64,000 nucleotides of DNA from Actinophytocola sp963840275 (GTDB taxonomy: Bacteria; Actinomycetota; Actinomycetes; Mycobacteriales; Pseudonocardiaceae). Under the pieces are notes generated by a model. It saw only the letters and a program-made list of their open reading frames with translations. It searched no databases and was not told the DNA's origin. Positions within the stretch are counted from its first letter, which is position 1. The number at the start of each line of letters is the position of its first letter. The DNA lies in NCBI GenBank assembly GCA_963840275.1, contig CAWIYK010000006.1, positions 62,001 through 126,000 of the forward strand. The letters run 5' to 3'. Below are positions 25,088-33,559 of this stretch, in pieces. Made by a program: the position numbers and the translations under genes.

Positions 25088-25172
25088 GATCTTTGTGCGA
25101 AGGTCTGCGCCTGACCAACAGTTACCTCAGGGGAACGTGACAACCCACACATGAAATCCGGGGAGGCGGACT
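25088..25172 (+). repeat. Dispersed intergenic element A, copy 2
   Basis: The head (25088-25141) matches 5387-5440 at 49 of 54 positions; all five differences are transitions, with T or A in this copy. The stem becomes GTGCG (25095-25099) with TGCGC (25106-25110), still paired if G-U is allowed. The tail ATCCGGGGAGGCGGACT ends at 25172. The copy lacks the about 50-base insert of copy 1. It begins at the base after the upstream stop codon and ends 5 bp before the ispG stop, so it fills the convergent gap. Confidence 0.7.
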
Positions 25173-25177
25173 GGCGC

Positions 25178-26336
25178 TCAGGAGACCGTCACTACCGGGC
25201 CGCCGGACGCGGTGGTCTCCCCCGCCTCCTCGGCGATGCGCATGGCCTCTTCGATGAGGGTCTCCACGATCTGGTGCTCCGGCACGGTCTTGATGACCTC
25301 GCCCTTCACGAAGATCTGGCCCTTGCCGTTGCCGGACGCGACCCCGAGGTCGGCCTCACGCGCCTCACCGGGGCCGTTCACCACACAGCCCATCACGGCG
25401 ACGCGCAGCGGGACCTCCATGCCCTCCAGGCCCGCGGTCACCTCCTCCGCGAGCTTGTAGACGTCGACCTGCGCGCGCCCGCACGACGGGCACGACACGA
25501 TCTCGAGCTTGCGGTGCCGCAGGTTCAGCGACTGCAGGATCTGCGTCGCCGACCTTGACCTCTTCCACCGGCGGCGCCGACAGCGACACCCGGATCGTGT
25601 CCCCGATCCCCTGCCGCAGCAGCGCGCCGAACGCGACCGCCGACTTGATGGTCCCCTGGAACGCCGGGCCGGCCTCCGTGACGCCGAGGTGCAGCGGGTA
25701 GTCGCACTGCTCGGCCAGGATCTCGTAGGCCCGCACCATGACCACCGGATCGTTGTGCTTCACCGAGATCTTGAGGTCGTGGAAGTCGTGCTCGGCGAAC
25801 AGCGACGCCTCCCACAACGCCGACTCCGCGAGCGCCTCCGGCGTGGCCTTGCCGTACTTCTCCATCAACCGCTTGTCCAGCGAACCCGCGTTGACCCCGA
25901 TCCGGATCGGCGTGCCGTGGTCCCGGGCCGCCGCGGCGATCTCCTTGACCTGGTCGTCGAACTTGCGGATGTTGCCGGGGTTCACCCGCACCGCGGCACA
26001 GCCGGCCTCGATCGCGGCGAACACGTACTTCGGCTGGAAGTGGATGTCGGCGATCACCGGGATCTGCGACTTCGCCGCGATCGCCGGCAACGCCTCCGCG
26101 TCGTCCTGGGACGGACACGCCACCCGCACGATGTCACAACCCGCCGCGGTCAGCTCCGCGATCTGCTGCAACGTCGCGTTCACGTCCGCGGTCAACGTCG
26201 TGGTCATCGACTGCACCGAGACCGGGAAGTCGCTGCCGACGCCGACCTTGCCCACCATGAGCTGCCTGGTCTTGCGCCGCTCCGAGAGGACCGGGGGCGG
26301 TGTCCCGGGCATGCCCAGCATGATGCCTTCGGTCAT
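25178..26336 (-). pseudogene. ispG: 4-hydroxy-3-methylbut-2-enyl diphosphate synthase IspG, split by a one-base frameshift
   Basis: Iron-sulfur enzyme of the MEP isoprenoid pathway. The 5' frame from 26336 covers the TIM barrel (SVQSMTTTLTADV, ADIHFQPKY, RVNPGNIRKFDDQV, VTEAGPAFQGTIKSA, PPVEEVKVG). The 3' frame carries the 4Fe-4S domain (SCPSCGR, MGCVVNGPGE). The frames meet at about 25544-25550, where one extra base is present; removing it gives a 385-aa protein of normal length. Because dxr of the same pathway is intact nearby, a true loss seems unlikely and sequence error is the simpler explanation. Followed upstream by rseP and dxr. Confidence 0.88.
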
Positions 26337-26345
26337 GGTTTCAGC

Positions 26346-27569
26346 CTACTGGCCTATTCGGATCGGGTTGACGATGTCGGCTGTGACGGTCAACAACACG
26401 ACGGCGCCGCCGATGAAGATGAACACCATCGTGACCGCCGACAACTTGGTGTAGTCGACCGGGCCGCCCGCGGGCTTGCCCCTGGCCTTGCGGATCCAGT
26501 CGCGGATCTTCTCGTAGAACAGGACCGCGATGTGCCCGCCGTCCAGCGGCAGCAGCGGCAGCAGGTTGAACACGCCGACGAAGAAGTTCAGCGTGGCCAG
26601 GAGCAGCAGGAACAGCTCCCAGACGCCCTGTTCGACCGCGTCGCCGCCGATGATGCTCGCGCCGACCACGCTGACCGGGGTGTCCGGGTCGCGCTCCCCG
26701 CCGCCGATGGCCTCGATGACCTTGGGGATCTTCTGTGGGAAGGCCATCAGGCCCTCCCACACGCGGACGAACATCTCGCCGGTGAACTCGACGGAGCCGC
26801 CGATCGCGCTGCCCGCGTCGTACTGGTAGATCGGGGTGCTGGTGACGCCGATGGCGCCGACGTCGACGAGCTTGTTGCCCTCGGCGCCCGGCTTCGACTC
26901 GGGCGCCACCCGCCGCACCGTCGGGACGTCGATGGTCAGCGTGCGCCGCTCGCCGTCGCGCAGCACCACGAACTCGTGCTCGCCGCGCAGCTTCTGCACC
27001 CGGCTGACCACGTCGGTCCAGGTCGGGGTGGCCTTGCCGTCGATGCTGACGATCTCGTCGCCCTCGCGCAGGCCCGCGTCGCGTGCCGGGGCCGGGTCGC
27101 TGGCGCCGCACTTCGCGTACTCGAACGTCTTCGGGTCCTGGGTGCTTGCGGCGCAGTCCGTGCCGCTGATCACCGGGGTGCCGGCCACGTTCGGCAGGCC
27201 CATGGTCGCGGCGAGCAGGTACAGGATGATGAAGCCGAGGATGAAGTGGGTGACCGAGCCGGCGACCATCACCACGAAGCGCTTCCACGTCGGGTAGCGC
27301 CACATCGCGCGCGGCGCCTCCTCCGGCGTGACCTCGTCGAGCGCGGTCATGCCGGCGATGTCGCAGAAGCCGCCGGCCGGGATGGCCTTGAGGCCGTACT
27401 CGGTCTCGCCGCGGCGGAACGACCAGATCTTCGGGCCGAAGCCGATGAAGTACCTGCGCACCTTCATCCCGAAGGCCTTGGCGGCCCACATGTGCCCGGC
27501 CTCGTGCAGCGCGACCGACGCGCAGATGCCCAGCGCGAAGAGCACGATCCCCAGGAGCCACGCCAGCAC
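26346..27569 (-). CDS. rip1: Site-2 intramembrane metalloprotease (RseP/Rip1 type, M50)
   Basis: A 407-aa polytopic membrane zinc protease that cleaves anti-sigma factors and other membrane substrates. The zinc motif HEAGH lies in the first helix (about residue 20-24), the PDZ region follows the second helix (GDEIVSIDGKATPTW), and the third ligand is in LLPLDGGH near the C-terminus. Start is GTG at 27569, 4 bp after the dxr stop, giving a length close to mycobacterial Rip1. The ispG-rip1-dxr order is the conserved actinobacterial one. Confidence 0.93.
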   Translation of the reverse strand: MLAWLLGIVLFALGICASVALHEAGHMWAAKAFGMKVRRYFIGFGPKIWSFRRGETEYGLKAIPAGGFCDIAGMTALDEVTPEEAPRAMWRYPTWKRFVVMVAGSVTHFILGFIILYLLAATMGLPNVAGTPVISGTDCAASTQDPKTFEYAKCGASDPAPARDAGLREGDEIVSIDGKATPTWTDVVSRVQKLRGEHEFVVLRDGERRTLTIDVPTVRRVAPESKPGAEGNKLVDVGAIGVTSTPIYQYDAGSAIGGSVEFTGEMFVRVWEGLMAFPQKIPKVIEAIGGGERDPDTPVSVVGASIIGGDAVEQGVWELFLLLLATLNFFVGVFNLLPLLPLDGGHIAVLFYEKIRDWIRKARGKPAGGPVDYTKLSAVTMVFIFIGGAVVLLTVTADIVNPIRIGQ

Positions 27570-27573
27570 TTCG

Positions 27574-28800
27574 TCAGTCCTTTCCTTGCCCGGCGGCGCC
27601 GGGCCCAGCAGCGAGTCGCTCGCGGGCGTGGGCGCGGGCCCACTCCTCCGCGGCGAGGACCTCGTCGACGCCGGCCGGCTCACCGTGCCAGTCGTGCGCG
27701 TCGTCGACGACGTCCTGGACAGTCTCCACAATCGCGGTGAAGACCGTGTGTCCTTCCACGAAGGCCGCGACCGCCTCCTCGTTCGCCGCGTTGTAGACCG
27801 CGGGCAGACAGCCGCCCGCCGTGCCGACCGCGCGGGCGAGCCGCACGGCGGGGAACGTGTCGTCGTCGAGCGGTTCGAACGTCCACGCGGTCGGCTCGGC
27901 GAACGTCGCGGGCCGCGCGACGCCGGGGACCCGGTCCGGCCAGCCCAGCGCCAGCGCGATCGGCAGGCGCATGTCCGGCGGGCTGGCCTGGGCCAGCGTC
28001 GAGCCGTCGGTGAACGTGACCATCGAGTGGATCATCGACTGCGGGTGCACGACCACGTCGATGCGGTCGTAGGGGATCCCGAACAGCAGGTGCGCCTCGA
28101 TCAGCTCGAGGCCCTTGTTGACCAGGGTGGCCGAGTTGATGGTGATGACCGGGCCCATGTCCCAGGTCGGGTGCGCCATCGCGTCGGCGAGCCCGACGCC
28201 GGCCAGCTCCGCGCGGGTACGGCCGCGGAACGGTCCGCCGGACGCCGTGAGCACCAGCCGCGCCACCTCGTGCGGCTGCCCGCCGCGCAGGCACTGCGCG
28301 ATGGCGGAGTGCTCGGAGTCGACGGGCACGATCTGCCCCGGCTTCGCGGCCCGCAGCACGAGCGGGCCGCCCGCGATGAGCGACTCCTTGTTGGCCAGCG
28401 CCAGCGTGGCGCCGGTGTCGAGCGCCTGCAGGGTCGGCGCGAGGCCCCGCGAGCCGGTGATCGCGTTGAGCACGATGTCGGCCGGGGTCTCGGCCACCAG
28501 CGTGGTGACCGCGTCCGGTCCGGCGAGGATGCGGGGCATCGGGAAGTCGCCCCGGTCGTAGCCCCGCTTCTGCGCCTCGGCGTAGATCGCGAGCTGGACG
28601 TCCTCGGCCGCGGTCGAGCGGGAGACGGCGATCGCTCGAACGTTGTGCGCGAGCGCCTGCGCCGCGAGGGCGGCGGGACTCGCGCCGCCGGCGGCGACGC
28701 CGACGACGTCGAAACGGTCGGGATTGGCTGAGACGACGTCCAGAGCCTGGACACCGACCGAGCCCGTTGAGCCCAGAACGAGCACGGTGCGCTTAGTCAT
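27574..28800 (-). CDS. dxr: 1-deoxy-D-xylulose 5-phosphate reductoisomerase
   Basis: A 408-aa NADPH-dependent enzyme that makes 2-C-methyl-D-erythritol 4-phosphate in the MEP pathway. The cofactor motif is LGSTGSVGVQAL (about 8-19), and the substrate and metal region shows NKESLIAGG, VDSEHSAIAQCL, ASGGPFRG and HPQSMIHSMV. ATG at 28800 is preceded directly by an in-frame GTG at 28803. First gene of the dxr-rip1-ispG unit; divergent from a small membrane protein gene. Confidence 0.95.
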   Translation of the reverse strand: MTKRTVLVLGSTGSVGVQALDVVSANPDRFDVVGVAAGGASPAALAAQALAHNVRAIAVSRSTAAEDVQLAIYAEAQKRGYDRGDFPMPRILAGPDAVTTLVAETPADIVLNAITGSRGLAPTLQALDTGATLALANKESLIAGGPLVLRAAKPGQIVPVDSEHSAIAQCLRGGQPHEVARLVLTASGGPFRGRTRAELAGVGLADAMAHPTWDMGPVITINSATLVNKGLELIEAHLLFGIPYDRIDVVVHPQSMIHSMVTFTDGSTLAQASPPDMRLPIALALGWPDRVPGVARPATFAEPTAWTFEPLDDDTFPAVRLARAVGTAGGCLPAVYNAANEEAVAAFVEGHTVFTAIVETVQDVVDDAHDWHGEPAGVDEVLAAEEWARAHARERLAAGPGAAGQGKD

Positions 28801-28898
28801 CACCGGGCATTGTTCCCGATCGGGGTGCGACCGCTACCGCACGGGTGGCGGGGCGTGTGGGAGCATGATCCGGCACAGACAGGATGCAGGGAGGGAAC

Positions 28899-29162
28899 GT
28901 GGCAGGCTCGCAGCTGCAGAAGCGGTCGAAGAACGCGGTCGACCCGCACGAGGAGCCGTCCGCGGAGTGGGGCTGGCACGGCCGCTTCCCCCGGGGCCGC
29001 GAGATCGGCGGCTGGATCACCACGATCGGCGTGTTCGCCATGGCGTTCATCGGCAACCACATCGCCGAGACCGAGCGCCTGTGGCTCATCGGCATCGGTG
29101 TCCTGCTGGTCGTCCTGCTCGTCGGTGACCGCGTCCGTCAGCGCACCTCCTGGCGTCGCTAG
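28899..29162 (+). CDS. DUF2631-type small membrane protein
   Basis: An 87-aa protein. A polar N-terminus containing HEEPSAEWGWHGRFPRG is followed by two hydrophobic segments (GWITTIGVFAMAFIGNH and LWLIGIGVLLVVLLVGD) and a basic C-terminus, so it probably spans the membrane twice. The SAEWGWHG stretch is what I associate with DUF2631 of actinobacteria. I prefer the GTG at 28899 because AGGGAGGGAAC lies just before it; an ATG at 28884 is also in frame. Function unknown; divergently placed beside dxr. Confidence 0.8.
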   Translation: MAGSQLQKRSKNAVDPHEEPSAEWGWHGRFPRGREIGGWITTIGVFAMAFIGNHIAETERLWLIGIGVLLVVLLVGDRVRQRTSWRR

Positions 29163-29267
29163 GCGCACGCCCGCTCGTTCCCACTCACACGTCTGTCCCG
29201 GCGTGAACTCACCGTGTCATCGCATGGCTACCGTGCGCGCCGCGCACCTGGTTGAATCAAACCCTGA

Positions 29268-29283
29268 AGTTGTCTAGACCACT
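29268..29283. promoter_or_regulatory. DasR-like operator (dre site) before the sugar dehydrogenase gene
   Basis: AGTTGTCTAGACCACT differs at one base from the form AGTGGTCTAGACCACT of the dre site bound by the GntR/HutC regulator DasR. It ends 18 bp before the ATG at 29302, overlapping the likely ribosome-site region. Control by an aminosugar-responsive DasR homologue is inference. Confidence 0.5.
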
Positions 29284-29301
29284 TCGGCGAGGGAGATTCA
29301 C

Positions 29302-30480
29302 ATGCCACGACGCAGACTCCTGACCATCCCCCTGCTCGCCGCCGGCCTCGTGTTCGGCTCGCTCCCAGCGGGTGCCGCGGCGCCCGGCGGCGGTGTGCCG
29401 CTCGCCGAGCTGCGCGTGGGCACCACCGAGATCGCGTCCGGCCTCGTCGCGCCGACCACGGTCGCGGGGCTGCCCGACGGACGGCTGCTGATCACCGAGA
29501 AGTCCGGCACGGTCCGCTCGTTCGACCCCCGCACCGGACGCCTCGCCGCGGAGCCGGTGCTCGACATCTCCGACCGTGTCAACGAGTCCGAGCACGAACG
29601 CGGCCTGCTCGGGCTCGCCATCGCGCCGGACTTCACCCGCAGCAAGACCGTGTACGTGGCGTACACGGCGCTGCCGGACGGTGCCGTGACGCTGTCGCGG
29701 GTCCAGCTCGGCACCGGCGCGGAGGAGGTCCTGCTCAGCCAGGAGCACGCCGAGTTCGGCAACCACAACGGCGGCCACCTGACCTTCGGGCCGGACGGCT
29801 ATCTGTATCTCGGCATCGGTGACGGCGGCAGCGGCGGCGACCCCTTCGGCAGCGGCCAGAACCTGGACACCCTGCTCGGCAAGATCCTCCGGGTCGACGT
29901 CGCCCGCGCGTGCGGCGCGCTCCCCTACTGCGTGCCGGCCGACAACCCGTTCGTCGGCGTCGCCGGCGCACGCGCGGAGATCTGGGCGTGGGGTCTGCGC
30001 AACCCGTGGAAGTTCTCGTTCGACAAGGCCGACAACTCGCTGTGGATCGCCGACGTCGGCCAGGGCCGGTCCGAGGAGGTCGACCACCTCGGCGGCCGCA
30101 CCGGCGGCGCCAACTTCGGCTGGTCCTGCATGGAGGGACCGAACGTGTTCGACGAGACCCGGTGCGACCCGGACGCCGAGTACACCGCGCCGGTGTTCCA
30201 CTACCGCTCCGGCGTCGAGGGATGCGCGGTGATCGGTGGCTTCGTCTACCGCGGCCAGAAGTACGCGCGGCTGGCGGCGGGTGCCTACGTGGCCGCCGAC
30301 TTCTGCTCCGCCACGGCGTGGGGACTGCGGCAGAACGCCGACGGCACCTACGAGAACGCCGTGCTCGGCACCTTCCCCGAGTCGGTCACCTCGTTCGGCG
30401 TGGACGCGTGGGGCGAGCTGTACGTGGTCGACGAGCCCGGCCGGCTGCACCGGGTCTCGTTCGCCCGCGCCACCGGCTGA
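29302..30480 (+). CDS. Secreted PQQ-dependent sugar dehydrogenase (glucose/sorbosone dehydrogenase family)
   Basis: A 392-aa exported six-bladed beta-propeller. Signal peptide: MPRRRLLTIPLLAAGLVFG with cleavage near AAA. Family landmarks are GLPDGRLLITEKSGTVR, LLGLAIAPDF, HNGGHLTFGPDGYLYLGIGD (calcium and active-site region), AWGLRNPWKFSFD and WIADVGQGRSEEVD. Several cysteines (RACGALPYC, WSCMEGP, EGCAV, DFCSAT) suggest disulfides. Whether it truly uses PQQ cannot be seen; no pqq genes are in the window. Likely acts on extracellular aldoses, consistent with the DasR-like site upstream. Confidence 0.88.
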   Translation: MPRRRLLTIPLLAAGLVFGSLPAGAAAPGGGVPLAELRVGTTEIASGLVAPTTVAGLPDGRLLITEKSGTVRSFDPRTGRLAAEPVLDISDRVNESEHERGLLGLAIAPDFTRSKTVYVAYTALPDGAVTLSRVQLGTGAEEVLLSQEHAEFGNHNGGHLTFGPDGYLYLGIGDGGSGGDPFGSGQNLDTLLGKILRVDVARACGALPYCVPADNPFVGVAGARAEIWAWGLRNPWKFSFDKADNSLWIADVGQGRSEEVDHLGGRTGGANFGWSCMEGPNVFDETRCDPDAEYTAPVFHYRSGVEGCAVIGGFVYRGQKYARLAAGAYVAADFCSATAWGLRQNADGTYENAVLGTFPESVTSFGVDAWGELYVVDEPGRLHRVSFARATG

Positions 30481-30500
30481 CGGCACCTACGCTCGAGGCC

Positions 30501-30950
30501 GTGCTGCGAGTGCTCACCACCGCCGACTGGCCGCTGTGGCGGGACGCGCGGTTGGCGGCGCTGACCGAGTCGCCACACGTGTTCAAGTCGCGGCTCGCCG
30601 ACTGGGACGCCGGCGGTTCCGACCGCTGGCGGGCCCGGTTGGCGCAGCCCGGGGCGTACCACGTCGTCGAGCTGCTCGACGGCCGGCCGGTCGGCATGGC
30701 CAGCGGCCTGCCGGGCGCCGAGCTGCGGTCCGTGTGGGTGAGCCCGTCCGCACGGGGCCGCGGCGTCGGCGACCGGCTGCTCGCGGCCGTCGAGTCGTGG
30801 GCCCGGCGCACGGGCGAGACCATGCTGCGGCTGGCCGTGCTGCCGAGCAACGAACCCGCGATCGCGCTGTACCGGCGCAACGGTTTCGCACCGACCGGGG
30901 AGTGCGACGGCGAGCTGACGATGGCGAAGGAACTTCATCCGGACGGGTGA
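30501..30950 (+). CDS. GNAT family N-acetyltransferase
   Basis: A 149-aa single-domain acetyltransferase. The acetyl-CoA loop is VSPSARGRGVGDRLLAAVE (about 80-98), and the C-terminal NEPAIALYRRNGF motif is intact. Start is GTG at 30501, 20 bp after the dehydrogenase stop, so the two are probably cotranscribed. Acceptor unknown. A 58-bp palindromic region begins right after its stop. Confidence 0.88.
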   Translation: MLRVLTTADWPLWRDARLAALTESPHVFKSRLADWDAGGSDRWRARLAQPGAYHVVELLDGRPVGMASGLPGAELRSVWVSPSARGRGVGDRLLAAVESWARRTGETMLRLAVLPSNEPAIALYRRNGFAPTGECDGELTMAKELHPDG

Positions 30951-30951
30951 A

Positions 30952-31009
30952 CCCAATAATCCCTGGTGCCAATTTCTACCAAGTGGTAGAAATTATTGGG
31001 AGCGCTTCC
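30952..31009. promoter_or_regulatory. Compound palindromic control region before the sugar isomerase gene
   Basis: Three elements overlap. Outer inverted pair: CCCAATAAT (30952-30960) and ATTATTGGG (30992-31000). Inner inverted pair: AATTTCTACCA (30971-30981) and TGGTAGAAATT (30984-30994) around AG. A LacI-family-like operator, GGGAGCGCTTCC (30998-31009), overlaps the outer right arm. The inner palindrome is AT-rich in a GC-rich setting. The isomerase gene starts at 31041. The whole could also act as a hairpin ending the GNAT transcript. Confidence 0.6.
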
Positions 31010-31040
31010 ATGCGCGACGACGACGTCAGGGGAGTTGGGG

Positions 31041-31775
31041 ATGGGCACTCTTTCCGTGCAGCTGTACTCCGTCCGCGCGGCCTTCGCGGAAGATCCTCTC
31101 GACACGCTGCGACGACTCGCCGCGATCGGGTTCACGCAGGTCGAGCCGTACGGCGTCCTCGAGAACGTGGCGGTGCTCCGCACCGCGCTCCCCGACCACG
31201 GGCTCACCGCGCCGACCGCGCACGCCCAGCTGATCGGCGCCGACCAGCCCGCGGTGTTCGCCGCGGCCGTCGAGTGCGGCATCACGGTGGTGATCGACCC
31301 GTTCGTGCCGGCCGACCGGTGGCAGGACGCGGCGGGCGTCGCCGCGACGGCGACCGCGCTCAACGACGCGGCGAAGCTCGCCGCCGAGCACGGCCTGACC
31401 GTCGGCTACCACAACCACTGGTGGGAGCTGGAGACCCGACTGGACGGTCGCAGCGCGTTCGAGGTCCTCGCCGACCAGCTCGACCCGTCCGTGGTGCTGG
31501 AGGTCGACACGTACTGGGCGACCGCGGGCGGCGCCGACGCGCCGGCGTTGCTGAGGCGCCTCGGCAAGCGGGTGCACGCGCTGCACATCAAGGACGGCGA
31601 CCTCGCCACCGACGCGTCCGGACAGGTCCCCGCCGGGCAGGGCCGGATCCCGGTCGCCGACGTGCTCGCCGCGGCACCGGACGCGTTGCGCGTGGTCGAG
31701 TTCGACGCGTACGACGGCGACATCTTCGACGGCATCGCCGCGAGCCACGCCTACCTGACCGGCACGGGCCGGTGA
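31041..31775 (+). CDS. Sugar phosphate isomerase/epimerase family TIM-barrel protein
   Basis: A 244-aa member of the xylose-isomerase-like TIM barrel superfamily. It opens with MGTLSVQLYSVRAAFAEDPL, and metal-ligand type segments appear as GYHNHWWELE, VVLEVDTYWATAGG, HALHIKDGD and VVEFDAYDGD. It probably isomerises or epimerises a keto sugar or inositol derivative made by the oxidoreductase whose GTG start overlaps its stop (GTGA). The ATG at 31041 follows GGGGAGTTGGGG. Regulated presumably through the palindromes at 30952-31009. Confidence 0.88.
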   Translation: MGTLSVQLYSVRAAFAEDPLDTLRRLAAIGFTQVEPYGVLENVAVLRTALPDHGLTAPTAHAQLIGADQPAVFAAAVECGITVVIDPFVPADRWQDAAGVAATATALNDAAKLAAEHGLTVGYHNHWWELETRLDGRSAFEVLADQLDPSVVLEVDTYWATAGGADAPALLRRLGKRVHALHIKDGDLATDASGQVPAGQGRIPVADVLAAAPDALRVVEFDAYDGDIFDGIAASHAYLTGTGR

Positions 31776-32873
31776 GCGCCGGACCGGTCGGCGTCGGAGT
31801 GATCGGCGCCGGCGTCATCAGCGACACCTACCTCGAGAACCTGACGAGCTTTCCGGACGTCCGCGTGGTCATGGTCGCCGACCTGGACGTCGCACGGGCG
31901 CGCGGCGCAGTCGGTCAAGCACGGTGTGCCCCGCGCCGGCACGGTGGCCGAGCTGCTCGCCGACCCCGACGTCGAGCTGGTCGTCAACCTGACGATCCCG
32001 GCCGCGCACGTCGACATCGGCCTCGCCGCGCTGGAGGCCGGCAAGCACGTGTGGGCGGAGAAGCCGCTCGCGCTCGACCGCGAGACCGGGCGCAAGCTGC
32101 TCGACCGGGCGCGGGAGAAGGGCCTTCGGGTGGCGAGCGCGCCGGACACGGTGCTCGGCGCCGGCCTGCAGACCGCGCGGCGGGCCATCGACGCGGGCCG
32201 GATCGGCGAGCCGCGCACGGCGCTCGCGTTGCTCCAGTCACCCGGCCCGGAGAGCTGGCATCCGGCGCCGGAGTTCCTGTTCGCGGTCGGCGGCGGGCCG
32301 CTGCTCGACATGGGGCCGTACTACCTGACCGAGCTGGTGCAGCTGCTCGGCCCGATCAGGCGGGTCACCGGCGCCGGTGGGCAGGCGCGGGCGACCCGGG
32401 TCATCGGGTCGGGGCCGCGGGCCGGCACGGAGTTCGCGGTGGCCGTGCCGACGACCGTCAGCGCGCTCGTCGAGTTCGAGCGCGGCGGTTCCGCGCAGGT
32501 GGTGCTGAGCTTCGACTCGGCGCTCATCCGCGGTCTGCTGGAGGTCACGGGCACGCTGGGAGCCGCGGTGCTGCCGGACCCGAACGGGTTCGACGGCGTC
32601 ACGACGTTGCACGTGCTGGGTGGGTCGGCGCCGGAAGAGCTTGCGGCGCAAGGACATGCGGCCTCGCGCGGGACCGGGGCGCTGGAGCTGGCGCGGGCGA
32701 TCCGGGCCGGGGTGCCGGAACGTGCGTCCGGCGAGCTGGCCTACCACGTGCTCGACGCGATGCTGTCCATCGAGGAGTCGATCACCAAGGGGCAGGCGGT
32801 CATGGTGACGAGCACGGTCGACGTGCCGCCCGCGCTGCCGGAGGGCTGGGACCCGTACGCGAGCACGTTGTGA
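31772..32873 (+). pseudogene. Gfo/Idh/MocA family oxidoreductase, split by a one-base frameshift
   Basis: NAD(P)-dependent sugar or inositol dehydrogenase type. The first frame starts at GTG 31772 with the Rossmann motif GVGVIGAGVISDTYLENL and VVMVADLD; the second continues with GTVAELLADPDVELVVNLT, HVDIGLAALEAGKHVWAEKPLA (the EKP lysine) and FLFAVGGGPLLDMGPYYL. The join is at about 31901-31906, where one extra base sits in a GC run; removing it gives 366 aa. Translationally coupled to the isomerase gene. Either a recent null mutation or a sequence error. Confidence 0.85.
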
Positions 32874-33473
32874 CTAGGCATCGGTGTCGAGTGGTTCGGT
32901 GAGCACGGCGTCCAGGTAGGCGCGCAGCGAGCCGACGAGGTCCACGTCCGCCGGCGTGGTCAGCCATTGCACCTGCAGACCGTCCATCAACGCGATGAAC
33001 GTCAACGCCGCGACCGTCGGCGCCACCCCCGCCCGCAGCTGCCCCCCGTCGGCCAGCACCTGGAACGACTCGCACGCGGCGTCCCGCGCGAGCCGGTAGT
33101 GGCGCACGAAGTACTCGTGCGCGGGATGGTCGGGCGCCACCGCCTCGGCGGCGAGTCGCGAGTAGAGGTCCACGATCCCGGGGTGCGCGACGTTGTGCTC
33201 GGCGAGCGCGATGAAGTGCCGCAACACCTCCAGCCCGGGCGGGGCCCCGAGCTGCTCGCGCTCGGCGTCGTCGGCGTCGCGCCGCTCGAGCACCGCGGCG
33301 AGCAGGGCCTCCTTGGTGGGGAAGTAGTAGAGCAGCCCGGCGTGCGTGATCCCGGCCCGCTTGGCCACCTCCCGCAACGACGACCCGTGGTACCCGGCCT
33401 CCCCGTACACGGCGACCGCCGCCGCGAGGATGTCCTCCCGACGGATCCGCCCCTTGAGATAACCCCCGGTCAC
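32874..33473 (-). CDS. TetR family transcriptional regulator
   Basis: A 199-aa repressor. The DNA-binding domain reads IRREDILAAAVAVYGEAGYH and SLREVAKRAGITHAGLLYYF, then PTKEALLAAVLERRD. The C-terminal domain is of the type used by AcrR/BetI-like regulators (FIALMDGLQVQWL near the end). It abuts the convergent oxidoreductase gene (stop 32873) with no gap. It could act on the palindrome TACCA-AG-TGGTA at 30977-30988, which has a TetR-like symmetry, but that is a guess. Confidence 0.88.
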   Translation of the reverse strand: MTGGYLKGRIRREDILAAAVAVYGEAGYHGSSLREVAKRAGITHAGLLYYFPTKEALLAAVLERRDADDAEREQLGAPPGLEVLRHFIALAEHNVAHPGIVDLYSRLAAEAVAPDHPAHEYFVRHYRLARDAACESFQVLADGGQLRAGVAPTVAALTFIALMDGLQVQWLTTPADVDLVGSLRAYLDAVLTEPLDTDA

Positions 33474-33559
33474 GGGGCAGAAGCGGGGTCAGCGGCACGC
33501 ATCGGTCCATCATGCCGCAGCCTCCCGGTCGCCGGCGGCCATGTGTGGACCGTGCGCGC

